DNA of 64,000 nucleotides from positions 62,001 to 126,000 of the forward strand of contig JAFJTR010000057.1 in NCBI GenBank assembly GCA_022559985.1, written 5' to 3'. This document shows positions 10,615 to 20,678 of this stretch, one piece after another. Below the pieces are notes generated by a model, which had not been told where the DNA came from, did no database searches, and saw only the letters and a program-made list of their open reading frames with translations. Made by a program: the position numbers and the translations under genes. Origin of the DNA: Parastagonospora avenae f. sp. tritici 18332-5 (Eukaryota > Ascomycota > Dothideomycetes > Pleosporales > Phaeosphaeriaceae). Within the stretch, counting starts at the first letter, position 1. Every line of letters starts with the position of its first letter.

Positions 10615-12697
10615 GAGACTGCGCTGCGGCCCAGATGTTTGCGATATGGGAGTGTGCATGGTATACTGCGTGTTGGTATGCGGGAGTCGGGACGCTTGGA
10701 TTTGCGGAAGACGACGGGAGAGAAACGCGATTACGACTAAGAGACGGACGGCGAGAAAGGGGTGCGAAGGAAACGGGGGATAGTGCTGAAAGGTAATCGA
10801 GACCTGTGAGTTTGCCCAGGTCTACTGACTACTCTACTTATATATACGAACGTTCAGTCGATACTCATACCAAGAGGAAAGGGACAGGAGGAAATCCTGG
10901 GTCGACGCTTCACGACGGCAGAGAGTGCTGTAAGTACGCCAAAGAATTACTCGCTACCCGCCACACTGATTCAGAAACCCAGTAGCCCATCCAGTCCGAA
11001 GAAAAGAACACGACAAAGCGTTTAAGTCAATACTGCGATTTGCGAAGGATGTGGTGGGGACAAGAAGATTGGATATCTCCCAAATCGACTTTGCTTCCAA
11101 GCTCTGGGAATGTACTGATGACTCTGCACGTAATCATACACCTGTTCGGTAGACATTTTCCAGCCCTCAATGTCCGTGGCGAGCATCGAAGAGCACAAAT
11201 GAGGTTACCATCTGTGATCGGAGTCGAGTAGAAGAGACAGAAAAGAGATGTCCGTAGACATGTGCGACAAGAAGTTTCCAAAGGAGATTTATTGGCGTGC
11301 TATTAGTAGCACTTCGTCTGCGGCGCGATAGTTGCAGTAAGTGGGTGTACAATATTGTATGGTGGAGTTGATCAAGTTACGAGTGTATATTGTTGCAGAT
11401 TGATGATGTTCTATCTATCGTACGAACGCGTTCATATACAATTCTGCTGCGCACAGGCCTGCAGGCCTGTGCATCAGCAGCTCACGTGATAATGAGGATT
11501 GCTATGTACCGACACGTGCAATGAAATCTGTAAGGACGGTGAGTTGGTACCTGGGAGCTTGATTTGATCGCATTTTGGTGTTCAGTCACGAATTTTGGCC
11601 TGGAGTTGTTGTGTTTGTGTTATTCAACAGCAGATTTTTAATTCCATGAGTTTGCTTTGTTTATTAATAAGTTCTTCACCTAGGTATGCATTTATACAAT
11701 CATTTATCGGACGGTTCGGGATGCGAGTGAATTTCGAGCGAAGGAGCATATTGTAGACATTGGATTGAAGAGTGGCTGTCATTTGCGGGATTTTCCGCCG
11801 TTCTCAGATGACGACGTGCTTGTCATTATGTTTGCCAAATCGAGGGGGACTATGCGTTCATCTGAAGTCAGTAGTGTGGATCAACACGTTTCCAATTTGA
11901 CGTCTTCAGCATGTCTTCGCTGTGGGGGACTCATGTTTGTGCGACTTGTTTGCTTTTGGAATCCGTTCAAGACAAAGCTATGTGTTTCTTCGAGAAACTC
12001 TTGTGAAGAACTTTCTGTCATCCATTAGCGATGCATAGAGTTGCTATCAAGGTGCTGTCGTTCTCATGCAGCGTCGCAACAATGAGGTGTTGGCATGCCA
12101 CTTTACGGGCTGTATGTTGTTCAGTGTTCTTCATAATCTATGGAAGGGTTGAGGCTTGCGAAAGTACGTCATCGTCCTAGATGCTGATTAGAAGGTACAG
12201 GGCGTATTGCGGGGATGAGACAAGGAAGGTGGAGGGACCCCAGTTGAAATCATCAATTCCCGGTTGCACCGTCCACAGCTGCAACGCCTGCTTCCTTGAG
12301 CCTCGCAATACGAAGAAACCCTATTGTTCTAGCCGAGTTGTTCCAATATATCTCAGAAAATAGGTCTCATTGCACATTTGGGGCTCTGCGTGCAAGATGT
12401 CAGCCGCGATGGGGCCACTCGCCAAAACGAGACGCTCAGCAGAAGTCGTACGAAACTATTATCCTGGGGACACATCATGGGGCCTATGATAAACAAGAGA
12501 CCGGAGTAAGAGGGTAATATCATGCGTCCGACGAGGCTCCGCCCCGCTCCCGATCAATGAACTTGTCCTGATGAGTTTCAGCCTTGCCATGGTCGCACAC
12601 CGGGGACGATCGATCTTACTGCTGCAATTTATTCAACATCTCCAATCCCCCGTTGCGAGTCTGCACACAACACATCACCATATCGTCGACTCTTGTA
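10615..12697. other. Long intergenic stretch, no gene seen
   Basis: About 2.1 kb with only short, unfamiliar open frames (for example 11765-12028 on plus). It contains a perfect 22-bp palindrome at 11451-11472 and, just after it, CACGTG E-box-like hexamers near 11485 and 11513. Otherwise nothing is recognisable. Confidence 0.6.
11451..11472. repeat. Perfect 22-bp palindrome
   Basis: The arms GCACAGGCCTG and CAGGCCTGTGC are exact reverse complements with no spacer. The flanks CTGCTGC and ATCAGCAG extend the symmetry imperfectly. It could be a dimeric regulator site or a cruciform-prone element; the sequence alone does not decide. Confidence 0.7.
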
Positions 12698-14905
12698 ATG
12701 GAACAAGCCGAGCCTTCAGCCCGACCTCTTCTCAACGCCGCTGGCATCCAAGTAGACGAAGAGCTTCGACCGTCCAGCCCAGCGAGTACAGGTTCTACAA
12801 GCGAAATACCAGCCACCACAAGGGAGTTTTCACTGGAGCAATGTCAGTCGCTCAGCACCTTTGGTGGCGAAGTAGGCGAAGACCTTCGATGGCCCAGCCG
12901 AACGAGTCTATTGTCCATGACTGAAGTACCAGCGACCACGAGAGAGAACTCTCGCGCCTCCCTCGATCCAACCCTCATTCAAACCGCCGTGCAGCCTCAG
13001 AAGCGTCCCCAAACCATTTTGGCTCGTATGGGTACGATTTGGAAGCGACGTATGCAGAACGCAAAGCGTGCTTGGAACGGAAGCTTGACAGCAGAGACTT
13101 GCAGCTTTATAATTTCAATCATAGCCCTTGCTGGACTCGTTGCGACACTTCTAGCTCACCAAAATAAACCGCTCCCTCAATGGCCGCAGTCGGTCACTAT
13201 CAACTCCATCATATCATTGTGCGCCTTGATAATGAGAGCATGTGTTGGCGTAGTGCTGGCAGAAGGTTGTGCAGCCGTCTAGGTCTCGTAGTGAAATGCT
13301 GATTCGGCCAGTAGGGCTTAGTCTGTGCAAGTGGAATTGGTATCGTAAGGCCCAGAGAATGAATTACATCGAGCGACTTGACTCTGCTAGCCGCGGTCCC
13401 TGGGGTTCGTTCACTCTATTGTGTCACTTCAGATTAAAAAGAGTATAGTGAGTACTCATCAACTCTCACTCAGACAATTCCTGACTACCATGTGCTAATT
13501 TCCACGCTACGCTGGGGGCAATCGCCACTCTAATGGCCGCACTCACTGGCTTTTTTGCGCAACAGCTCGTACGGTTTGAGGATTGCCCTTGAATGGATTC
13601 TTCCACATTTGCTGGCATATGGACAGCGAACTACTACGATCGGACAGGGTACATAATTGATAATAGCGATGTCTCTGATTACAGTCCAATGGTGGTTGCG
13701 ATCAACGTCGGCATACTTCGCCCTTCTGGTGATTTGACCAACGCACTTTCCTATGACTGTAGCAGTGGCAACTAATCCTTCTCTGCAACAAATCCTAATT
13801 CATTTTCTATTATTGCTATCCACCAAACCTCCCAGAATGTCACCTCACACATCCGTACTGTGAACGAAACTGGCCCGTACGCGGCGCCGCACCTCGGACT
13901 GGAGAATGGCAACAATGATACCTTCACATGGTCGCGAAACCAAGGTGGACCCGTATTCTGGTCATGGGTCAGCACGGCGCCATCATTCCTATCCTCGGAG
14001 CTGATTACTGTATGTTTTCTTATCAGGAGAGATTGGAGACTTCAAGACTAGAAAGCGGTCAGCTGCTCGCTATTCCCAACCATCGATACCTACAGAGCGA
14101 ATATCACTGATGCCGTACTGCGAGAAAAATTGGTCAGTGGCGTAAATCTCCAAACGCTACACGATCAATTTCAAGAACCCTCGGTGCGAGACGCGAACTT
14201 CTCTCGCCTTGTGTATCAGACAAGCCACATTATGGCCACGAACTACACTCTGCAAGATGCTATTAGAGGGTCTTGTGAGGGCTCAGACAAATTCGCACCA
14301 GGACTTGTGGAGTTCATGAAAAGCAGCGACGAGCCAACATACGTCAATCTCACGGGTCACGCAAATCTCAGCCTTGGATGGATGTGATGGTACTATCCAA
14401 AAAGCTGCATTTATTCACTGGACAGGTTCTCGTTTTTGGCCATGCGCAGTACATTGAGTGACATATTCGGCAATCAAAAAGTCACCAGGAATTCAAGATC
14501 TGGTGTTGAAGGGTCAACTCACCTGCGCCTACTCTTTCAGGAAGACAATCTAACGTTCGATAGCCTTAATGAGCGAATGAAAGGCCTGGCGACTTCAATG
14601 ACAACGGTGATTCGAACGGAGGGCTGGGACAGAGCAACATGGTCTGTCACAGATAATACCCGTGGGATCTTCTGGGTCAATACAACGTGCGTGTCCATAA
14701 GATGGCCTTGAATCACATTCCCACAGCCATAATGATTGGACTAACGGGTATATTACTTATACTGGTTGCGATTGAGAATCGGGGCATCGAAAACGATCGA
14801 CTCTGGAAAAGCTCGTTCCTTGCCGCGCTGTTTTGTGAGGTTGAAGTGCACGAGAAGCCCGTTGAAAAGGAGGAGATGAACCGGTTGCTGTATCATGTAG
14901 TGTGA
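12698..14905 (+). pseudogene. Decayed DUF3176-family membrane protein gene
   Basis: The first exon from the ATG at 12698 is intact. It has a Ser/Thr-rich N-terminus, then the DUF3176 start with two membrane segments (CSFIISIIALAGLVATLLA and SIISLCALIMRACVGVVLAE). A likely 46-nt intron (13266-13311) leads to GLSLCKWNWYRKAQ and RLDSASRGPWGSFTLL. After that the homology is scattered over frames: LGAIATLMAALTGFFAQQ and FEDCP then TGA, a SSGN then TAA where the family has a GNCTF-like motif, GHANLSLGWM then TGA, a C-terminal FDSLNERMKGLATSMTTVI block, RWP then TGA, and a final membrane segment with RLWKSSFLAALF in another frame. At least four stops and two frame changes make a functional product unlikely. 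DUF3176 proteins are fungal membrane proteins of unknown role. Confidence 0.85.
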
Positions 14906-15177
14906 GCCTCGAGGGAAAGAGTGGGACGTTAAGATTGATTGTGCGCTAGATGGCTATCGCTACGTTTGCCTTTTGAAAACTTTCTGGGGCTACCATCAAT
15001 ATGGAAACCTTTTGCATTGACCTCGTGATTATGGTGAAGTAAATTGCAGGCATTGTGTAGATTACGCTGATGCCATAGCAAGCAAGTCTAGAGCAAGATA
15101 TTGAGTGTATGGTGGGTGGATTATTGCTGTACTCAAGCACGAACGGGGTTTGTTGCTGATTCCCGGCCACGACCATT

Positions 15178-16416
15178 TCAAGGTGTTGGAACACGCCTCA
15201 ACTCAGACAAGAACCTGGCTATATCGTTGCGATCCCTGGAAATCGCTAGATCTATCGGGCACTCTCCAGCTCTGTTCCTCGCCGTCACATTCGCTCCATG
15301 CTGCACCAGTAATTTGACAATTTCGAGCTTGCCCTCGCCTGCATGGCACGCGAGATGTAAACATGTCTCGTGGAAAGGTCTTACCGTGCCCGCTACACCT
15401 GCACCGTGGTTGAGTAGGAGCTTTGTGATTTCGATATCGTCGTACTTAACTGCTTGAGTCAAGGGGGTGTGACCACGATCATCTCCTTGACAGACGTCTG
15501 CGCCTTTCTCAATCAAATACTTGCACACAGCGGCTTGTTTGCTTGTGACTCCGCAGAACAGAGGTGATCCTTTATAGCTGTGAAGCGCCCGCACGTCGGC
15601 GCCTCGTTTAACAAGCATTTTCACGACCTTGAGGTGGCCTCCTCGCGCTGCTGCATGTAGTGGCGTCCAACCGTCATCGTTCCGCGAGTCGATACTGATG
15701 TCTGGTGTGACTTCGAGTAAGATCTTGACGATTTTCAGGTATCCCTTAGCCGAAGCCGTATACAAGGGACTATTGCGATCTCTGTCGCATTTGGCCGGAC
15801 CCACGCCATACTGCAAGAGCAGTTTGGTTGCTTCGAAGTGGCCGCCATCACAAGCGACGCCTAAGGCTGACTCCCGGTTCTCCGAAGTAGCATTCACATC
15901 TGCTCCGTGGTCCAAGAGTAGTTGGATAATGTCGGCACGGCCAGAGCGTGCTGCTACTATGAGGCATGCATCCACTTGAACGTCAGCGTGTGGCTTGTTA
16001 ACATCAGCTCCGTGGTGAACCAGCAGCTGAACGATCTGAACGTGTTCGTTCTTAACTGCGAAATATATCGGGGAACGAAAGTAGTCGTCCAGAAGTGATA
16101 CAGTGGCTCCTCCGGCGACAAGTCTCTCAGACATTGATGTTCTGCCGAATTGAGCTGCTATGTGTAAGGGCGTGTGGCTCTCTTCATTGACACAGTCGAT
16201 ATCCGGTCCGTACTTCAGAGCTAGCTGGAACGTTCTCTCCTCGCCTAAGACCGTAGACCATAAGAGCGCCTCATCGCCATATTTCGAGTATAGTGGCTTG
16301 GTGCATATGTCCCGGAACAGATGGCTGACGCGGCACATAGCGGATAAGTCATCTGATCGCGACAGATAGCTTGTAATGTGGATCAGGAGCTCTGCCGGTA
16401 ATTGTTGAAGAAGCAT
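15178..16416 (-). CDS. F-box plus ankyrin-repeat protein
   Basis: 412 residues from the ATG that begins MLLQQLPAELL; the longer frame opens at a TTG. Residues 1-45 are an F-box-like helix set (LPAELLIHITSYLSRSDDLSAMCRVS). From about residue 80 to the end there are nine to ten ankyrin repeats with the usual TPLHIAAQFGR, IVQLLVHHGADVN and TPLHAAARGGHLKVVKMLVKRGADV patterns. F-box proteins link substrates to SCF ubiquitin ligases through Skp1, and ankyrin repeats would be the substrate-binding part. The substrate cannot be inferred. Such genes are expanded in many ascomycetes. Its 3' end faces the 3' end of the dead DUF3176 gene, 272 bp away. Confidence 0.88.
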   Translation of the reverse strand: MLLQQLPAELLIHITSYLSRSDDLSAMCRVSHLFRDICTKPLYSKYGDEALLWSTVLGEERTFQLALKYGPDIDCVNEESHTPLHIAAQFGRTSMSERLVAGGATVSLLDDYFRSPIYFAVKNEHVQIVQLLVHHGADVNKPHADVQVDACLIVAARSGRADIIQLLLDHGADVNATSENRESALGVACDGGHFEATKLLLQYGVGPAKCDRDRNSPLYTASAKGYLKIVKILLEVTPDISIDSRNDDGWTPLHAAARGGHLKVVKMLVKRGADVRALHSYKGSPLFCGVTSKQAAVCKYLIEKGADVCQGDDRGHTPLTQAVKYDDIEITKLLLNHGAGVAGTVRPFHETCLHLACHAGEGKLEIVKLLVQHGANVTARNRAGECPIDLAISRDRNDIARFLSELRRVPTP

Positions 16417-17157
16417 TTTGCTTGGAGAGGAGGGTCGGATCAAAGGCTTGGTGGTAGGGGCTATAACATGAGGGTCGCAGTCATCCGTTATAAGAAGAAA
16501 GATGAGCGGTGTTGTTGAAGAATGTCGGGCAGTAGTTGCCTTTTCGCAAGCAACTAATTCGACTAACCCGGATTTGGCACTGAGCTAACCTAGCTTACCA
16601 ATGTAGGCAGCCATAGCTTAAATCTGCCCGTCGAAAAGGCGCATGCTTCGATGTGGACATCTCGTACTCTCTATTTTTTCGACATGTCTCAATCGTTCGC
16701 ATTTTTGAACAATGTGGATACGCCAAGTTCACTGGTCAAAACGGTGCTTAAGCACGCGCACTTTGTCGATGACTGCATCACCTACCAATACGCGATGCGT
16801 CACCGACGTCAGGAAAGAATCTTTGGTTCATATTCATCGATCGTGGTGGCGGCTGTGCTGCATGGCTCAATTCCAATAGGTGCTTGTAAGGTCAGGGAAG
16901 GCATTGTGGAGTACATTTGATACTCTGACTTCAAGCAATTCTCGGTGTCAGGCAAAAGAGCAGAACATTTTCCAATCATTCATAGAAAGTGGCCCTGATG
17001 ACTTGATTCGCACTAGGAACACTTGCTTCCACTTCCCAGTCCAAACACACCCAGTCCAAATCAAGCATATTGAATATGCCGGAATTCCTGCGACATAATC
17101 AGCATCTAAACGCTCTTCTACACATCTTTAAAACTCACCATATCGAACAAACCCGAT
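16417..17157. other. Intergenic, no gene seen
   Basis: Promoter side of the F-box/ankyrin gene. An 89-codon open frame (16651-16920, plus) has no recognisable feature and is not called. Confidence 0.55.
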
Positions 17158-17319
17158 CTAATCCTTCCCCTTAGGCATGAAATGCGCATCCACATACCAC
17201 ATCCCCCAAATAAGACATGCGAGCTGAATGAGAATAACCAAAAGCAGCAGCAGAGCCGGCTGGTGCTGAGAGATGCAGCTCGTGCATGCGGAACGGCCGT
17301 TATCGAAGTATTGCGACAT
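17158..17319 (-). CDS. Possible 53-residue single-pass membrane protein
   Basis: An ATG-initiated frame of 53 residues. The first 20 are polar with three cysteines, followed by one strongly hydrophobic segment (PALLLLLVILIQLACLIWGM) and a short tail ending in PKGKD. The frame is open further upstream but the extension looks non-coding. Hydrophobicity alone supports it; I do not recognise the family. It lies head-on to nothing obvious and just downstream of the nitronate monooxygenase gene on the same strand. Confidence 0.35.
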   Translation of the reverse strand: MSQYFDNGRSACTSCISQHQPALLLLLVILIQLACLIWGMWYVDAHFMPKGKD

Positions 17320-17637
17320 CGTTGATATGTTGTTTGATGGGTGGAGTGCACTTTCTCGTGTCGCTTGTTGCTTTGGTTGTGGAGAGATGGTAGATGCAGA
17401 CTTGAGGCGTAGATGTAATCGAGGAACGTGTTTAGGAACAAGAGCGGCGACGTATATCGCAGCTAGAACACATAGGTTCTTATCTGTGAAACGCTGAGTT
17501 CGTGATGTGCCTGCTGCTGTAACCTGTGAATAGCATCTTCTGATTCCACACTTTGCTGTCTTGCATGAATGCCCCGACTTCACAAACACGCACTGCTCAA
17601 ACTTTTCACAAAACTTGATGTTTTCATCTATACACGT

Positions 17638-18860
17638 CTATAGCTTGCTCTTGCCGATTCCCCAAACCTCTGCCTGAGGGTTGTTCGACTTCTTGTTGAT
17701 CGAGCCACCCTCCGACACAGGTTGTTGTCCGTCTTCAATGTATAAGCTCTGGTTCTGCTTCATGGTTTCGACGGCCTCGCGCTCGATGCGCTTGAGGAGT
17801 TCCTCGTTGGTGGGGATATCGTGAATGAGTCCGATGACTTGACCAGCTGTCCAGACCTGCGACATTATTAATTCATGTTTGTGAAGCGCACTGACGAAGA
17901 TACTTACACCAAAGTCCTTGTCACCATTCAAGAACACTTGACGACCCCGCTTGCCGCTGACGTACTCAGCCACCTCCTCGAACTTGCCGGTCGTGCTCTT
18001 CTTCTCGATGTCAACGGCCGCTAGCGCAACCTTGTTGGCGAACAGTCGCGATGTGTTCTTCCACCGCCTTAGAACGAGTGTAGTGTCTGTTTCTTGAGCG
18101 TCGACGATCGACTGCTTGATATTGTGGTGGATGGGCGCCTCAACAGTACACATGAAGCGAGTACCCATATTGATACCGCAGGCTCCCAGAGCGAGCGCAG
18201 CTGCCAGACCCTGACCATCTGCGAAACCTCCTGACGCAATGAATGGTACGCCAAGCGTTTGCCTTGCCTTGCTCAGAAGGATGAAGTTTGTGATATCGGT
18301 CTCGCCAACGTGTCCGGCGCACTCAAAGCCATCGATAGACAGGAAGTCTACGCCAAGCTTCACTGCAGACTGCGCGTGCCTGATTGTGGTGCACTTGTGC
18401 AAGATGATTGTGCCAGCGGCCTTGAGCTGCTTAATAACTGGTCCGGGGCTGTTACCAGCCGTCTCGACGATGTTGACCTTCTCCTCGATGATGACACGGG
18501 CGTAGGCTGCGTAGTCCGGGGGGACCATGGCGGGGAGTAGGGTGAGGTTCACACCGAAGGGGTTCTTGGTCATCTCACGACAGCGGCGAATCTCTTTGCG
18601 AAGGTCCTCTGGGGACGGTTGGGTGAGAGCAGTCAACTATACACTGTCAGAAGCTACATACATGAGTGAATGGGTTCATCACGTACTATACCCAGACCAC
18701 CTGCGTTACTGACAGCACTGGCGAGCTCTGCATATCCTACCCATTGCATACCTCCCTGTACAACGGGCACTATTCATCGTCAATTCTGAGTTGCAGGATG
18801 TTGCCAGCGAAGCTCACCTCTAATGCCGAGCGCCCTGGTAAGCTCCGTATTGAAAGGCAT
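17638..18860 (-). CDS. Nitronate monooxygenase (2-nitropropane dioxygenase type)
   Basis: Four exons in transcript order: 18818-18860, 18687-18769, 17908-18636 and 17638-17856, giving 357 residues. Introns are 48, 50 and 51 nt with GTGAGC, GTACGT and GTAAGT donors. The joins restore the family N-terminus: MPFNTELTRALGI, then VPVVQGGMQWVGYAELASAVSNAGG and on into LTALTQPSPEDL (shown in parts). The FMN/TIM-barrel features include DGFECAGHVGE with the His of class I enzymes, and FIASGGFADG. These FMN enzymes oxidise alkyl nitronates to carbonyl compounds and nitrite, detoxifying propionate 3-nitronate-like poisons. The third intron is 51 nt, in frame and free of stops, so its retention would add 17 residues before VWTAGQVIG. 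Confidence 0.92.
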
Positions 18861-19435
18861 GTTCGCTTGTATGTATCAAGACTGGCTATCACAGATTTCA
18901 AAAGTGAAGAGGAAGAAGAGACGACAAGGTTTAAGGAACCTTAGATATCATTGAGGCTCTGTTACGCGCGTTACCTGGATGAAGCTTGTCGCGCCGCCGG
19001 CTGAGGGATGTCTTTCATGTGGGGAAAGCCGGGAGCCGAGGCAACTCTAGTAGGCGACTAATCCACCTCGCGCCCGTTGGACGCGCACTTCCATCGCGTC
19101 ATGGTGCATGATTCGATTCCGCTGAGTCGCTAACGGTTGTGCAAATCGAAAAGAGATAGGTGTTGTCGATTTTTTGATATGGAAGCGGTTGATGTTGAAT
19201 GGCAAAAGCGGCGCTGCCTCAGCGAATCCAGCCATTATCACAAGCCAAAATGTGAAGCCAGCACGGACACTTCTCAGGTCTTTCCAACAGTGATCACGAG
19301 GGCGCCCTCTTTTCACAAATTCGTGTCTTCCGATATACATCCTTTAGAAACCGGACCTGCATTGTGTGCGACGACAATGGCTTTTGGAGTCTTGTCTTGC
19401 GACCTCGCCACACGGTCGGACGCTGAACACGCCCA
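18861..19435. other. Intergenic, nitronate monooxygenase promoter
   Basis: 575 bp upstream of the nitronate monooxygenase start and downstream of the next minus-strand gene. No coding signal seen. Confidence 0.6.
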
Positions 19436-20257
19436 TCAGCCCATCGGGGCGTCTCTGCACGATGACCAGAAGTCCAGGGCTTTCTTTTTCGCAACCATCT
19501 CCTCTTTAAGGGCCCGTCTGTCTAGACTATTTGCCCACCGATAATCTGAAGATAGAGAAATCATGCCGGCGGTACCATCTTTCCGGGAAAATCGCCTCCA
19601 GGTCGGCCAAGCATAGTCTCGCGGGCTGACGCCGTTCCTACGCATATTGTCTTTGTGTGATTTTGAATATGAGCCTTCAAGGTATTTGAAGTCCTGAACT
19701 TCGGAAATGAGATACGGTCGTGTTTCTCCCCAGACCATTGTGATACATTTTGTTCGTATTAGAACTGGCGCGATCTTGCACACCGGAGCCTGGAATTGCT
19801 CTCGACCCTTATACAAGAAGCTCACTTTCGCGAAGCAACAGCCAAGCAACGCTTCGCTATTACCATCGTAGTATAGCGGCTCTTTGGGGCAGCCGATCCC
19901 GATGGTGCTCATCTGCTTGAACGTCGATTTGTCTGACAATTTTGGTGATATTACAGCATGACCCTCTGCCGCAGCCTTGAAGACGAGCAGTCGACGATTC
20001 AGTTCGGGCCTGACTGCCTGCTCAGTTTCTGCCAGCGCCTCTCGACACGAAAGGACAAGTCCCAGACTGGCCAGCGAGATGGGCGGTAGGTCGAGATGGT
20101 CATATACCATGTACCGGACGTCGCGGCTTAGGTGAGTGAAGAAGGAGTTGGGACGCATAGGGCTCTCGTATGGCGGAGGCGGCTCGCTGTGCAGTGATGG
20201 AGACATGGATACAAAATGGACACTTGGGTCAGGCGATTTGACAAGAGTTGGTTCCAT
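19436..20257 (-). CDS. F-box-like fungal protein, function unknown
   Basis: 273 residues from the ATG reading MEPTLVKSP; the longer frame begins at TTG. The N-terminal 45 residues are Pro/Ser-rich (EPPPPYESP). They are followed by an F-box-like segment, FFTHLSRDVRYMVYDHLDLPP, and then LGLVLSCREALAETEQA. This pattern is common in fungal hypothetical proteins with a degenerate F-box and a C-terminal helical/beta region. The minus-strand locus at 39.7-40.5 kb has the same opening (LPAELRIAIFECLDFPP then LILSCRQA), so the two belong to one loose family. No catalytic motif is visible. Confidence 0.7.
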   Translation of the reverse strand: MEPTLVKSPDPSVHFVSMSPSLHSEPPPPYESPMRPNSFFTHLSRDVRYMVYDHLDLPPISLASLGLVLSCREALAETEQAVRPELNRRLLVFKAAAEGHAVISPKLSDKSTFKQMSTIGIGCPKEPLYYDGNSEALLGCCFAKVSFLYKGREQFQAPVCKIAPVLIRTKCITMVWGETRPYLISEVQDFKYLEGSYSKSHKDNMRRNGVSPRDYAWPTWRRFSRKDGTAGMISLSSDYRWANSLDRRALKEEMVAKKKALDFWSSCRDAPMG

Positions 20258-20678
20258 GGATCGAGAGGTTGAGGTTGAGGTTGATGAGTGTGATGTACAG
20301 GCACGGGTGCTCAAGCTGTATAGGGACGCGATTGTACCTCAACGCATTAGTGAGCTGCTCACGCTCACGTTGCCTTTCATTCATCGCTCTCGTCTCATTT
20401 TCATGCTCACTTTCACTTCGCTCCAGATCGCATCTTGCATCCGTAGGATTTTGGACGTGAATCGTGGCGCAGTCAAAGTTTTCGGCAGACACGCATCGCG
20501 CAGTTGACACCAACCGAATGCAGAAAGTGCCACCGCATAGTGGCCAATCGCCAATCCTCCGAACTACTCTCCCCGTACTTTATCCCGTCCTACTTGAAAG
20601 GATGAGTTTAGATCCCCACAGTTCGTCAGCCGTCTTCCTGTCTGTTTCCTTTCGTTTTGCTTCGCATTGCTTTCCACC
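20258..20678. other. Divergent promoter region
   Basis: 421 bp between the F-box-like gene (minus) and the GMC oxidoreductase gene (plus). Pyrimidine-rich (CTTTC, TTTCG) just before the GMC start, as is common in fungal promoters. Confidence 0.5.
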
